This document shows positions 18,469-27,851 of a stretch of 47,208 nucleotides of DNA, in pieces. This DNA comes from Campylobacterales bacterium. GTDB taxonomy: Bacteria > Campylobacterota > Campylobacteria > Campylobacterales > QNZT01. Where the stretch lies: assembly GCA_027084135.1 (NCBI GenBank), contig JALWLO010000075.1, positions 1-47,208 of the forward strand, in the 5' to 3' direction. Each line of letters opens with the position of its first letter. Within the stretch, counting starts at the first letter, position 1. The position numbers were made by a program, and so were the translations under genes. The notes beneath the pieces are model-generated. The model did no database searches. It was not told where the DNA came from and was given only the letters and a program-made list of their open reading frames with translations.

Positions 18469-19194
18469 ATGCTAAATAGAATTTTATATCTCTTAGTATC
18501 ATTCACATTGGTACTCAATGCCGCAGGATTGATAAGACCGCTGCAAACAACCATCGCTTTGGTAGAGGGCAACAATGCCGTCATTTACGGCGCATCATCC
18601 ATACCTTTAGGCTCAACAGGTATCGTTATCCATAAGTTCGACGCGATCCATGAAGCGATCATGGCAAAAGCGACACTCATTAAAAAAGAGGGAGATAAAG
18701 GGGTGATTCATCTGAGTAAATTCGACAGACTCAAACAAGATGCGCTCCCCACTTATCGTATGAAAGTAAAGAGAGGTGATACCGTGATCATGAACTACCT
18801 CTACAACAGAGCGATGGCGATTACTCCAAATGGCGACATTTACCGTATCATCACCAAAAGTTATCCCAATATCCAATGGCTTCACCCGGATATATTTGCA
18901 GCAAGTTTAGCCTCCTCTTACGACCCCTCCCCTAACCGTGAAGCCTTTCAAAATGAATGTAAAGAGGATGAGATAGGCTTACTACTCTTTGCGATCGACG
19001 GCAAGGGCTACTTTGTCGATTGCGATAGCTTTAAAGTACTTGACACCATACCGCTTCCCAAAGCCTCCTCTTATCAAACTCCGTTTTATAATAGACTCGG
19101 AGCTATCAAAGGGAGGATTTTTGGTATCTTTGGAAGTGGAAAAGTGAAAGATTATAGCGACTACTACAAACAACTACTTGGAATCACAAAATGA
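18469..19194 (+). CDS. PgbA/PgbB N-terminal-domain protein
   Basis: 241 aa with a signal peptide (MLNRILYLLVSFTLVLNAAG). The body matches, from memory, the N-terminal domain of Helicobacter plasminogen-binding proteins: LIRPLQTTIALVEGNNAVIY, LKQDALPTYRMKVKRGDTVI, MNYLYNRAM, IQWLHPDIFAA and KGYFVDCDSFKVL. The lysine-rich C-terminal part of PgbA is missing, so plasminogen binding should not be assumed; an ancestral periplasmic or outer-membrane role is more likely. Its TGA overlaps the glcD ATG. Confidence 0.8.
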   Translation: MLNRILYLLVSFTLVLNAAGLIRPLQTTIALVEGNNAVIYGASSIPLGSTGIVIHKFDAIHEAIMAKATLIKKEGDKGVIHLSKFDRLKQDALPTYRMKVKRGDTVIMNYLYNRAMAITPNGDIYRIITKSYPNIQWLHPDIFAASLASSYDPSPNREAFQNECKEDEIGLLLFAIDGKGYFVDCDSFKVLDTIPLPKASSYQTPFYNRLGAIKGRIFGIFGSGKVKDYSDYYKQLLGITK

Positions 19195-20573
19195 TAGATA
19201 AGAAGCATAAAAAAGCGTTTGCAAAGATCGTCGGGGAGGAGAATGTTTTTGATGATAAAGCACATATGCTTGCCTACTCATACGACGCTACACGAGAGCA
19301 CTATGAGCCCGATTGCGTAATATTCCCGCGAAATGAAGAGGATGTGAGCAATATCCTAAAGTACTGCAATGAACATCGGATCGTGATCACTCCAAGGGGT
19401 GCGGGAAGCGGTTTTACCGGCGGTGCGCTTCCGGCAAACGGCGGTGTAGTACTAGCATTTGAAAAGCATATGAATAAGATTCTTGAGATCGATATGGAAA
19501 ATATGCTTGCCGTCGTACAGCCGGCAGTCGTCAATATGGATCTGCAAAAGAAGGTCGAATCCTTAGGGCTTTTCTATCCACCCGATCCGGCAAGCGAAAA
19601 CTACTCCACCATAGGCGGAAATGTAAGCGAAAATGCCGGGGGTATGAGAGCAGCAAAGTATGGGATTACCAAAGATTATGTGATGGCTCTAAGGGCGGTA
19701 CTCCCAAACGGGGATATCATAAGAGCCGGTAAGAGAACGATCAAAGATGTCGCAGGATATAACATAGCCGGTATCTTAACTGCAAGCGAAGGAACACTAG
19801 CCGTCATCACGGAAATCACGCTAAAACTTCTGCCAAAGCCGAGATTTGCCTCCAGTTATATGGCGACATTTCCGGATGTCGTGAGTGCTATGAACGCGGT
19901 ATTCAAGTCTCTAGCAAGCGGTGCAAACCCGGTGGCGATGGAGTTTTTGGACTCATTGAGTGTGCAGGCGATCAAAGAGAAACTAGGAGTCCAGCTTCCT
20001 GAAGATGCCGGAGCCATCCTCATAGGTGATGTAGATGGGAATGTCAAAGATGAGATAGCGTTTCAACTCTCCACTCTGAAAAATAGCTTTGAAGATAACG
20101 GTATGCAGGAGTTCAAGGTCGCAACCGATCCTAAAGAGAGAGAGGAGATATGGTTTGCCAGAAGAAATGTTTCCCAATCCATCACCATCTACGGGAGCAA
20201 AAAGCTCAATGAAGATATCTCGGTTCCAAGAAGCAAACTCCCCGAAGCGCTGAGAGAGATCGCTGCAATCGGTGAAAAGTATGGTTTTAAAGTCCCATGC
20301 TTCGGACATGCGGGAGATGGAAATATCCATGTCAATGTGATGGTTGACGGTAGCGATAAAGAGCAGCTTAAAAAGGGACATGAGGCGATCGAGGAGATCT
20401 TTAAACTGGTTGTTGATATGGGTGGAACACTTAGCGGCGAACACGGTATAGGTCTTAGTAAAGCTCCGTTTATGGATATCGCATTTAATGAGAGTGAGAT
20501 CAATCTCTTTCGAAGTATCAAAAAGGCTTTTGATCCAAACAATATACTCAATCCAAATAAAATGGGATTATGA
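19191..20573 (+). CDS. glcD: FAD-linked oxidase, GlcD-type (glycolate/D-lactate dehydrogenase subunit)
   Basis: 460-aa flavoprotein of the PCMH/VAO family. FAD-binding motifs are RGAGSGFTGGALPANGG and GNVSENAGGMRAAKYGITKD; the C-terminal cap has GHAGDGNIHVN and SGEHGIGLSKAPFM. It oxidises a 2-hydroxy acid (glycolate or D-lactate). Partner GlcE/GlcF subunits are not adjacent, so the exact substrate is uncertain. ATGA overlaps both upstream (PgbA-like) and downstream (YihY) genes indicate one operon. Confidence 0.9.
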   Translation: MIDKKHKKAFAKIVGEENVFDDKAHMLAYSYDATREHYEPDCVIFPRNEEDVSNILKYCNEHRIVITPRGAGSGFTGGALPANGGVVLAFEKHMNKILEIDMENMLAVVQPAVVNMDLQKKVESLGLFYPPDPASENYSTIGGNVSENAGGMRAAKYGITKDYVMALRAVLPNGDIIRAGKRTIKDVAGYNIAGILTASEGTLAVITEITLKLLPKPRFASSYMATFPDVVSAMNAVFKSLASGANPVAMEFLDSLSVQAIKEKLGVQLPEDAGAILIGDVDGNVKDEIAFQLSTLKNSFEDNGMQEFKVATDPKEREEIWFARRNVSQSITIYGSKKLNEDISVPRSKLPEALREIAAIGEKYGFKVPCFGHAGDGNIHVNVMVDGSDKEQLKKGHEAIEEIFKLVVDMGGTLSGEHGIGLSKAPFMDIAFNESEINLFRSIKKAFDPNNILNPNKMGL

Positions 20574-21394
20574 AGAAGCGTTTAAAGGAGTTCTTTTTCG
20601 ATGCCAACTTGATGCACTACGCATCAAGCCTAAGCTTTCACACACTATTAGCGCTGATACCGATACTGCTTATCTCACTTTTTATCTTTAGCCAACTGCC
20701 TATCTTTCAAGAGCTTATCATCAATGTAAAGAGCTTTATCTTCTCCTCCATCATGCCGGTCAAGCAACAGATAGTATCGGATTATATCGATAAGTTTTTG
20801 CAAAATACTAAAGATCTAGGACTTATCGGTGTCATCTTTGTGCTCTATGTCTCTATCATGTTTTTTGACGACTATGAGTATGTGGTCAATAAGATTTTTC
20901 ATAAAACGCCCAGAAAATTCCTACACTCCATCTCTATCTACCTACTGATAACAGTGTTAATGCCTCTTGGGTTAGCACTTTCGATATACCTCTCGATCAA
21001 AGCAAACCTACTCCTCCACAGCTACCACTATACCAAAAGCATCAATATCCTCACTTTGACCTCCTATCTTATCGCTTGGTTTCTCTTTTTTATGCTTTAT
21101 AAAATATCGGCAAATACAAAAGTGAGTACTAAGAGTGCATTTATTAGCTCATTTGCGGCATCTTTTGTCTGGTTTCTATCCAAAACCCTCTTCTTCTACT
21201 ATGTCACCTACAACAAAACCTACTCAAACATCTACGGCTCATTCTCAACCGTTATGTTTTTTGCGATATGGATCTATCTCTCTTGGATCATCTTTCTTTA
21301 CGGCGTTAAGCTCTGTTACATTTTAGATAAAAAGTATGATGACCGTCACCAAAGAGAGCCAAAGGAAAATCCGATATCTGATGGCAAGGAGTGA
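20570..21394 (+). CDS. YihY/BrkB family inner-membrane protein
   Basis: 274 aa with about six membrane segments. The YihY/BrkB family pattern is visible: ASSLSFHTLLALIPILLISL near the N-terminus and NIYGSFSTVMFFAIWIYLSW plus IIFLYGVKLC near the end. Formerly mislabelled RNase BN; function is unsettled. Its last 72 bp overlap the 3' end of the convergent comEC gene, an unusually long antisense overlap. Confidence 0.87.
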   Translation: MKKRLKEFFFDANLMHYASSLSFHTLLALIPILLISLFIFSQLPIFQELIINVKSFIFSSIMPVKQQIVSDYIDKFLQNTKDLGLIGVIFVLYVSIMFFDDYEYVVNKIFHKTPRKFLHSISIYLLITVLMPLGLALSIYLSIKANLLLHSYHYTKSINILTLTSYLIAWFLFFMLYKISANTKVSTKSAFISSFAASFVWFLSKTLFFYYVTYNKTYSNIYGSFSTVMFFAIWIYLSWIIFLYGVKLCYILDKKYDDRHQREPKENPISDGKE

Positions 21395-22573
21395 AAATAG
21401 TAGAAAGAGTAGCAATAGAGGCGTTGGCGTTTTGATATGATAAGTTGTTGTCTCAATATTTAAAAGTGACAGCAAGAGCCCATCCAATGCATCCCCGTAA
21501 CCTATCAGGTGCAAAAAGAGGGTAAGCGGATAGAAGATAACAAAAGCGATCGTTAAAAAGGGTGAAAGCAGTTGCAAAAGTGTCCACTTATCAAATATAG
21601 AGTGCACAATAGGTAGCATCATCCAAAATACCCAAAAATTAAGTGACACTGCCAACTTCCATCCCTTTAGATCGCCAAAGTGGTGTAAAAAGAGATAGAT
21701 AAAGTATATACCGCTTACACTAAACCAAAACGCCACACTAAATAGGAGTCTGGGATTTAGAGCTATAAGCAGTAAGATCGCTACAAAAAGTGTCTCAAAT
21801 GAGATGATTTTAATGTGTCTTGTTACCAAAAAGAAGATGAGAAGCATCATACTAAACGATCGTATCATCGAGACGGGAGAACCAATCGTCACCATATAGA
21901 AAAAGAGAAGTGTAAGTACTACGAAACCGAGATCAAACGCTCTATTTCTATAGGGAAAGTAGTGAGTGTGAAACGGATGATAGATCAACTTTAGTACGAA
22001 AAAGAGTAATAGATATAAAAATCCAAGATGATAACCGCTAATAGCAAGCAAATGAGAGATACCTAGATTGGATATCTTTTCCCTAAGCGCTTTTGAGATC
22101 GGCTTTGCGAAAAAGAGTGCCCCGTAAAGCTCCTTTATAAGAGTATTTTCATGTATCTCTGCAACTTTTTTAGAGAGTCTTTCTCTAAGCGTTGTTTGTT
22201 TTGGAAGAAGCTCAAGATTAAAGGTTGGAGCATAAAAGCCTTTTAAAAAGTTCCAAAAAGAGATTTTTTTAGTCACCACCGTAACTTTGATATCCCTATC
22301 TCTTAAATCTTTAATATCTTCATAATTGGTGGTATAAAAGCTAAAATCTCCCTTTTTTGCTTTCAGCTTCAATACCCAGTAATTTCTTTTTCCTTTACTT
22401 TTGCGGTATTGGTTTAAAACTTTTGCTTCTAAATCATAAAATTTATCTCCGCTGAATGTTTGGTAAAGATTGTACTCTCTATATAGATTTGTAAAAAATA
22501 GAAAAAAGATGAAAAAAAGAAAAAGTAGATACTCTCTTTTACTCTCAAAAAGCCTAAGCTTCTCTAGTTTCAT
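21323..22573 (-). CDS. comEC: ComEC/Rec2 family DNA-uptake channel, short form
   Basis: 416-aa polytopic protein. An N-terminal membrane-associated OB-like domain (about 20-130, DUF4131-like) is followed by the Competence domain with the hallmark LGISHLLAISGYHLGFLYLL and about eight more helices. The C-terminal metallo-beta-lactamase domain of Gram-positive ComEC is absent, the usual state in Campylobacterota. It should move single-stranded DNA across the inner membrane during transformation. ATG abuts the dnaB stop (TAATG). Confidence 0.9.
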   Translation of the reverse strand: MKLEKLRLFESKREYLLFLFFIFFLFFTNLYREYNLYQTFSGDKFYDLEAKVLNQYRKSKGKRNYWVLKLKAKKGDFSFYTTNYEDIKDLRDRDIKVTVVTKKISFWNFLKGFYAPTFNLELLPKQTTLRERLSKKVAEIHENTLIKELYGALFFAKPISKALREKISNLGISHLLAISGYHLGFLYLLLFFVLKLIYHPFHTHYFPYRNRAFDLGFVVLTLLFFYMVTIGSPVSMIRSFSMMLLIFFLVTRHIKIISFETLFVAILLLIALNPRLLFSVAFWFSVSGIYFIYLFLHHFGDLKGWKLAVSLNFWVFWMMLPIVHSIFDKWTLLQLLSPFLTIAFVIFYPLTLFLHLIGYGDALDGLLLSLLNIETTTYHIKTPTPLLLLFLLFSLLAIRYRIFLWLSLVTVIILFI

Positions 22574-24000
22574 TAGATAGGGGGTAGTTCTATCTTAGAT
22601 TTTGCCGCATCAACCTCCGCACTCTCGTAAACGATCTCAACCGGGACACTACCGCCGTCAACAAAGCGGGTGAAGCTCTTTTGAAAGATCAATTTTGCCA
22701 CTCCAAGAGGTCCGTTTCTATTTTTACCGATGATGATCTCAGCCTCCTCCTCCATCTTCTCGACGAAGGTACTCTTATACTCTTTACCCTCCTCTTTAGC
22801 TCTCTTCTCCTTCTCCTTCTCCTCTCTCATCTTATAAACATCATCTCTATATACGAACATAATAATATCCGCATCCTGTTCGATACTTCCGGACTCCCTG
22901 ATGTCACTCAATATCGGTCTTTTATCACTCCTGCTCTCAAGCGTTCTATTAAGCTGTGAGAGTGCAAGGATTGGTATATTTAACTCTCGGGCAAGCATCT
23001 TGAGACCCCTACTTATCTCCGCTACCTCTTGGTGTCTATCTTTGGCATTACCACTCATTAATTGCAAATAATCGATCACGCACAAACTTATCTCGGGATG
23101 ATTGGACTTGAGTTTTCTAAGCTTGCTTCTGAGTTGATGAATGTTTAACATTCCGTCATCATCGACAAAGAGTTTTTGGTTTGACATCAGATCCATCGCC
23201 GCACTGAGTCTACCCCACTCATCGTCATTGAGATCACCTACTTTCAGTCTCTGTAACGGTATGGAGGTTTTGGCACTAAGCATCCTTAGCATCAACTGCT
23301 CAGCCGGCATCTCAAGTGAAAATATCGCAACCCCTCTGCCATCATCAAGCGCTTTTTGCGCTAGATTGAGTGTAAAAGCGGTCTTTCCCATAGAGGGTCT
23401 TGCCGCTATGATGATAAGATCACCCTCGCCAAATCCGGCAGTCAATTTATTCAATTCGCTAAATCCGGTATCCACACCTACGACACCGTTGTTGCCTCTG
23501 GCTTTCATCTCTTTGATATGCTCAAGCGTTGAACTCACGATCTCGGGAGAGTCTCTAAAGTCACTACTGCTAGAGTCCACATTTATCTCATAAAGCCTCT
23601 TTTGAACCATATCCAAAAGATCACTGATGCTTAAATTATTTGAGATAGCCGCACTTTTGACTTCGGTGGTATATTTGAGAAGCTTTCTCTTTATCGAGAG
23701 CTCTTTCAACTCCTTCGCATACGCCTCGATATTTGAGATAGGTGTTGCAAGTATCACCTCTTCCAAAAGCTCCTCTTTATACCCCTTCTGACCGCTTAAC
23801 TTCTTTTTTAAAAACTCACTATCTATCGGTAAACTCTCCTGCTCCAACTCCTCCATCGCACCAAAGAGCAGTTGATGAAAGGGTAGATAGAAGTCTTCAC
23901 TCTTTAAAAAGGAAGCCACCTCCTCAAATAGTGATGGCTCAAAAATGATAGAGGATAGAATTGCTTTTTCGATATTGATATTATGAAGCGCCTCATCCAT
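22573..24000 (-). CDS. dnaB: Replicative DNA helicase DnaB
   Basis: 475-aa hexameric helicase. The N-terminal domain ([20 protein letters not shown]) is followed by the RecA-like domain with Walker [32 protein letters not shown], Walker [13 protein letters not shown] and [12 protein letters not shown]. The C-terminal loop has a charged insertion ([20 protein letters not shown]) often seen in this phylum. The start overlaps the ispG stop by 8 bp. Confidence 0.97.
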   Translation of the reverse strand: MDEALHNINIEKAILSSIIFEPSLFEEVASFLKSEDFYLPFHQLLFGAMEELEQESLPIDSEFLKKKLSGQKGYKEELLEEVILATPISNIEAYAKELKELSIKRKLLKYTTEVKSAAISNNLSISDLLDMVQKRLYEINVDSSSSDFRDSPEIVSSTLEHIKEMKARGNNGVVGVDTGFSELNKLTAGFGEGDLIIIAARPSMGKTAFTLNLAQKALDDGRGVAIFSLEMPAEQLMLRMLSAKTSIPLQRLKVGDLNDDEWGRLSAAMDLMSNQKLFVDDDGMLNIHQLRSKLRKLKSNHPEISLCVIDYLQLMSGNAKDRHQEVAEISRGLKMLARELNIPILALSQLNRTLESRSDKRPILSDIRESGSIEQDADIIMFVYRDDVYKMREEKEKEKRAKEEGKEYKSTFVEKMEEEAEIIIGKNRNGPLGVAKLIFQKSFTRFVDGGSVPVEIVYESAEVDAAKSKIELPPI

Positions 24001-25060
24001 CGCTCATCTCCTTTGCGGCACTCTCTACCTCTTCTAAAAACTTCTCAACAAGGTTTTTCTCATCAAGTTTGGCGACCACTTCTCCCTTTCGCATAATCAG
24101 TCCGCTTCCTTTACCGTATGCGATAGCCACATCAGCACCCTTCGCCTCACCGATAGCGTTAACAACACAACCCATGACGGAGATATTGAGAGGCGTTTTG
24201 ATATGCCTAGTCGCTTTTTCTACTTCAGCCACTGCTTTGACTAAATCAACCTCTATCCTCCCGCAAGTAGGACATGAGATGATATTTACTCCATCTTTCA
24301 CCGCACCGGCATCTTTGAGTATCGCCCTACCTACCTCTATCTCCTTCTCTAGTTCTCCGGTTATGGAGACTCTCAATGTATCGCCGATCCCATCTAAAAG
24401 CAAGGTACCCAGTCCTATGGCAGACTTGATAGTCGAGTGAAACAGCGTTCCGGCTTCCGTAATCCCCAGGTGAAACGGATATGCAACAAGCGGTCTAAGT
24501 CTTCTGTACGCCTCTACCGTTCTTCCCACATCACTCGCTTTTAACGAGACTTTGATGTCGGTAAAACCTAAATCTTCAAGAAATTTGATATTATAAAGTG
24601 CCGATTCGACCATTCCTTTGGCTGTCTGTCCATACTTCCTCTCAAACTGCTCCTCCAAAGATCCGCAGTTTACCCCTACTCTAACGGGAATACTCCTCTC
24701 TTGACACGCTTTGACTATCTCTTTGATACGGCTCTTTTCACCGATATTTCCGGGGTTGAACCTGATACAATCAACCACCTTTGCCGCCTCGAGTGCTAAT
24801 CGGTAGTTAAAGTGAATATCAGCTACCAACGGAAGCGATATCTGCTCTTTGATACGCTTCAATGCAAGCGCATCTTCCATCTCAGGCACCGCAACCCTCA
24901 CGATATCCGCTCCAGCAAAGTGAAGCCTTCTTATCTGCTCGATGGTCGCTTCTACATCCCTTGTTTTAGAGTATGTCATCGACTGAACAGAGATAGGGGC
25001 ATCCCCGCCTACCGCAACATCACCTACAAAAATCTTCTTAGTCGGATATCTCATTATCAT
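23993..25060 (-). CDS. ispG: 4-hydroxy-3-methylbut-2-enyl diphosphate synthase (flavodoxin)
   Basis: Fe-S enzyme of the MEP isoprenoid pathway. It begins [20 protein letters not shown], with [18 protein letters not shown] and the 4Fe-4S cysteines in IISCPTCGR and [16 protein letters not shown]. The track begins at a TTG (25078), but the family start fits ATG 25060 (MIMRYP, 355 aa) or 25054. A degenerate copy of the ATCCCAAATTTTGCATTA repeat lies immediately upstream, so its 5' leader is repeat-derived. Confidence 0.95.
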   Translation of the reverse strand: MIMRYPTKKIFVGDVAVGGDAPISVQSMTYSKTRDVEATIEQIRRLHFAGADIVRVAVPEMEDALALKRIKEQISLPLVADIHFNYRLALEAAKVVDCIRFNPGNIGEKSRIKEIVKACQERSIPVRVGVNCGSLEEQFERKYGQTAKGMVESALYNIKFLEDLGFTDIKVSLKASDVGRTVEAYRRLRPLVAYPFHLGITEAGTLFHSTIKSAIGLGTLLLDGIGDTLRVSITGELEKEIEVGRAILKDAGAVKDGVNIISCPTCGRIEVDLVKAVAEVEKATRHIKTPLNISVMGCVVNAIGEAKGADVAIAYGKGSGLIMRKGEVVAKLDEKNLVEKFLEEVESAAKEMSDG

Positions 25061-25063
25061 GAA

Positions 25064-25103
25064 GTCATTATCCCACAATTTGCATTAAAAAGTGCATGAA
25101 CCC
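25064..25103. repeat. Degenerate copy of the inverted-repeat element (left end)
   Basis: TTATCCCACAATTTGCATTA, continuing AAAAGTGCATGAACC, matches the left end of the 37.3-kb element closely. The right end has decayed; a GATCCCAAATCC trace near 25130 may be part of it. It occupies the ispG 5' leader. Confidence 0.65.
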
Positions 25104-25146
25104 ACCTAATCGCATCCGTTGAAAATAGATCCCAAATCCTAAAGAT

Positions 25147-26988
25147 CTATGAAAAACTCACCGGATCGATATCGATAGCGGTCATAGAATCCTCAAGCCC
25201 TTTTACGGCATTGAGTAGCGCGGCGGCACTCTTGCTTCTGAGAAGTATCTGAAAACGAAACTTTGAGCTTATCTTTTTGATGGGCGCCTCTCCCGCACCT
25301 ATAAACTCTATATCTTTCACATTTTGCAACTTATCTCTTAGTTCATAGAGTCTCTCTCTCGCTTTTTGCTCATTTTTATGGCTAATCTCTATCTTCAAAA
25401 GTCTTCTATAGGGTGGATAGAGCTCTTTCCTAAACTCTAATTCATCCTTTAAAAACGCCTCATACTCCTCCAGATAGCTCTCAAAAAACTCCCTATTTTG
25501 TGTCTGTATAACGACTCTTCCTTCACCGCTTCTACCGCTACGACCGGCTATCTGTACTACAAGCGACAGAGCCCTCTCTCTCGCTCGATAATCCCCCATA
25601 GCAAGCAGAGAGTCGATACCCATTATCACGGCTAGATCTACATTTGGATAGTCATGCCCTTTACTGATCATCTGGGTTCCGACCACCACATCGATCTCCC
25701 CCTCGGCAACCCTTTTTAAAAAACGCTCCAATTTCCTTGCGGTCGTTATCTCATCTGAATCAAACTTCGCTACTACGCTACCGCTAAACTCCTCACTAAG
25801 GCGCTCTACCACCTCCGTTGTTCCTATTCTGTTAGTACTAAGGCTGTTTGAGCCGCACTTCGGACAATGCTGCTCTATTCTTGAGGTGTAGTTGCAGTAG
25901 TGACAAATAAGAGCGTTTCTATCTAGATGTAGACTCATACCGACTGAACAAAAGGGACACTTTACGATTTCCCCACACTCAAGACAGCTTATATACTTAA
26001 AGTTTGCACGCGTCGGCAGAAAGATGATCACCTGCTTTTTCTTCTCCAAACTTCTCTTTATCTCATCAAGGATAAGAGGTGTTATTTGTGGGGTAGCGTT
26101 TTCAAATATGTAACTCTTTTTCGTGTTATGAAATGTCCCCTTTAGTCTAAAATTTGGGTATTTCGCATAAGAAGAGGCTAGCGGAGTTGCAGAACCTAGC
26201 ACCACTTTTGCCTTTAACTTCCTCCCCATATAGACCGCTACATCTTTGGCATTGATACGGGGTCTCTTGGCAGATTTATAGCTATCATCATGCTCCTCAT
26301 CTACCACTATCGCACCAATATCTCTCAACGGTAAGAAGAGAGCGGATCTAGCGCCGGCTACTATCTTTATCCTGCCCTCCTCTATTCCCTTTAGTACTAA
26401 CTCCTTTTTGGATTTGCTCACTTTGGAGTGCCAGATAGCAACGATATCTCCAAAATGGTGCTTTAAACGCTTCTCCATTTGCGGAGTGAGTGAAATTTCA
26501 GGCATCAAAAAGATAGCGCTTTTCCCCTTGCTTATCATCTCTTCAAAGAGTTTAAAGTATATCTCGCTCTTTCCACTACCGGTATCTCCAAAGAGTAGCG
26601 TTACATCTTCGTTCATGATAAAATGAAACGCCTCAAGCTGTTTTTTGGAGAGATCGATCTCTGTCTCTATGTTTAGCTTAGTACTAATCTTTTTAGTACT
26701 AGCTCTAAATGGAGTAAACAACCCTGCCGCTTCTCCCAAAGAACAGCTATAATATTTCGATAGAAATTCAAATATCTCCATATAGTCTTTTGAATACTCA
26801 CCAAGCCCTATATCTAGGACTTTTTCACATTTGAACGAGGGTTTTTCACATTGTGAAACGACAATAGCTTTAACTTTTTTATTTCTCAGTAAAACTTCTA
26901 CAACTTTTCCACTCTCAAGAGCAATATCGGATGCGTATGTGAGGGGTTTAAGAGGTGAAGAGATGATAGAGAGTTGATAGTAATATAT
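25147..26988 (-). CDS. priA: Primosomal replication protein N' (PriA helicase), apparent ATA start
   Basis: Restarts stalled forks. Helicase motifs: Walker A FGDTGSGKSEIYFKL, DEEHD, and zinc-binding cysteines CLECGEIVKCPFCS, CHYC and CPKCGSNS. The track starts at Met 26781 (544 aa), but the same frame stays open for 69 more codons that encode the expected DNA-binding domain (YYYQLSIISSPLKPLTYASD, then VVEVLLRNKKVKAIVV). No ATG, GTG or TTG occurs in that frame before an upstream TAA. AAAGGAG precedes an ATA codon at the right spacing, so I infer an ATA start (613 aa). A repeat element ends 26 bp upstream. Confidence 0.93.
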   Translation of the reverse strand: MYYYQLSIISSPLKPLTYASDIALESGKVVEVLLRNKKVKAIVVSQCEKPSFKCEKVLDIGLGEYSKDYMEIFEFLSKYYSCSLGEAAGLFTPFRASTKKISTKLNIETEIDLSKKQLEAFHFIMNEDVTLLFGDTGSGKSEIYFKLFEEMISKGKSAIFLMPEISLTPQMEKRLKHHFGDIVAIWHSKVSKSKKELVLKGIEEGRIKIVAGARSALFLPLRDIGAIVVDEEHDDSYKSAKRPRINAKDVAVYMGRKLKAKVVLGSATPLASSYAKYPNFRLKGTFHNTKKSYIFENATPQITPLILDEIKRSLEKKKQVIIFLPTRANFKYISCLECGEIVKCPFCSVGMSLHLDRNALICHYCNYTSRIEQHCPKCGSNSLSTNRIGTTEVVERLSEEFSGSVVAKFDSDEITTARKLERFLKRVAEGEIDVVVGTQMISKGHDYPNVDLAVIMGIDSLLAMGDYRARERALSLVVQIAGRSGRSGEGRVVIQTQNREFFESYLEEYEAFLKDELEFRKELYPPYRRLLKIEISHKNEQKARERLYELRDKLQNVKDIEFIGAGEAPIKKISSKFRFQILLRSKSAAALLNAVKGLEDSMTAIDIDPVSFS

Positions 26989-27013
26989 AGTGCTCTCCTT
27001 TTTTTGAGAGCAT

Positions 27014-27264
27014 TATCCCAAATTTTACATTAAAAGGTAGATCAGATGCGTTGATGCTTGGTAGTATGGGCATTGAAGGAAAACGCAAGCGCACCCCGTA
27101 GGGGGAGAAGCGTAAAGAAAAAGCAAACTGCTTTGCTTTTTTAGCTTCACACGGCGATGCTTTATGCATACTTGCATAGCATACGCAGGGGAGGCTTTAC
27201 TTCAAAGCCGATGCTGCCAATGATTAATGCAGATGATGTGCCGGCTAATGCAAAATTTGGGATT
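27014..27264. repeat. 250-bp terminal-inverted-repeat (MITE-like) element
   Basis: Left end TTATCCCAAATTTTACATTA, right end TAATGCAAAATTTGGGATTA; these are inverted copies with about two mismatches over 20 bp. The interior has three further hairpins: CCCC-GTA-GGGG, AAAAAGCAAA-CTGC-TTTGCTTTTT, and GGCTTT-ACTTC-AAAGCC. It has no convincing ORF and fills the gap between priA and the pseudopilin gene. Its end segments recur at 37.3 kb, so it is a mobile or formerly mobile family. No transposase is seen. Confidence 0.8.
27118..27141. terminator. Terminator-like hairpin inside the 250-bp element
   Basis: A 10-bp stem AAAAAGCAAA / TTTGCTTTTT with loop CTGC and T-runs in both directions. It could terminate transcription from either side, mainly the pseudopilin transcript arriving on the minus strand. 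The stem is AT-rich, so strength is doubtful. Confidence 0.45.
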
Positions 27265-27270
27265 ATACTT

Positions 27271-27726
27271 CTATCTGGTTAAAAGATTGCAATATTTTTT
27301 TGTATCAGCATCATCATGATCGCAATCAAATGTTCCGTCACTAGAATTATAGGTAAAGTTGATATCTAGATTCATCACTCTAAAACTATATTTATCGTTT
27401 GCTACTTTCATCCAACCGCCGTTTTCATTTTTAGAGATGATAGGATAGTCTAAAAGCTTTTTTGTACTATTTCCGTCAAAGAGCTCTTCTCCTTCCACAT
27501 TTAAGGCAGCATCATCAAGCTGAGCAGGGTATCCGCTCTCGCCGCTAAGTAGCATTGTACTATGTACTAAAGCGATCGTACTTCTTATTGCGCTGACATC
27601 CCCCTTTCCTTTCGTTAAAATGGCATCATCTCTCGTTAGTGCCATTTTGCTTATAGCGATACTCGATATGACACCGAGTATCACTATCACCATTATAAGC
27701 TCTATCATCGTAAATGCTCTTTTCAT
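27271..27726 (-). CDS. Type II secretion/type IV pilin-like pseudopilin
   Basis: About 151 aa. The N-terminus MKRAFTMIELIMVIVILGVI is a class III prepilin signal: a basic leader, cleavage before Phe, Glu at +5 and a hydrophobic helix. The residue before the cut is Ala rather than Gly, as in the window's GspG. The start is moved from the track's 27750 to ATG 27726, which has GGGAGC upstream. The C-terminus has a Cys pair (FDCDHDDADTKKYC) that could form a disulphide. It stands alone 10 kb from the gsp operon; it may supply the missing minor pseudopilin or act in DNA uptake. Confidence 0.85.
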   Translation of the reverse strand: MKRAFTMIELIMVIVILGVISSIAISKMALTRDDAILTKGKGDVSAIRSTIALVHSTMLLSGESGYPAQLDDAALNVEGEELFDGNSTKKLLDYPIISKNENGGWMKVANDKYSFRVMNLDINFTYNSSDGTFDCDHDDADTKKYCNLLTR

Positions 27727-27819
27727 CAATAGCTCCCAAAAAAATATCAAATATTATCTATTATTTAAAGTAAATCGACTACTTGTACGAAAACTTTAAA
27801 TCCGTTTCTCTTTTTTTGT

Positions 27820-27825
27820 TATAAT
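27820..27825 (+). promoter_or_regulatory. Extended -10 promoter of uvrB
   Basis: TGTTATAAT (extended -10, TGnTATAAT) follows a T-rich run and sits 21 nt before GAGGAG, the uvrB ribosome binding site. No -35 is recognisable. It fits the Campylobacterota sigma70 pattern. Confidence 0.6.
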
Positions 27826-27851
27826 GCACCACTTTATAAAGAGGAGCGTTC

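Noticed and set aside
26948-27169. Minus-strand 73-aa ORF (MHKASPCEAKK...) in the track
   Set aside because: Starts within the 250-bp inverted-repeat element and runs across the priA start in another frame. Composition follows the repeat hairpins; no family recognised.
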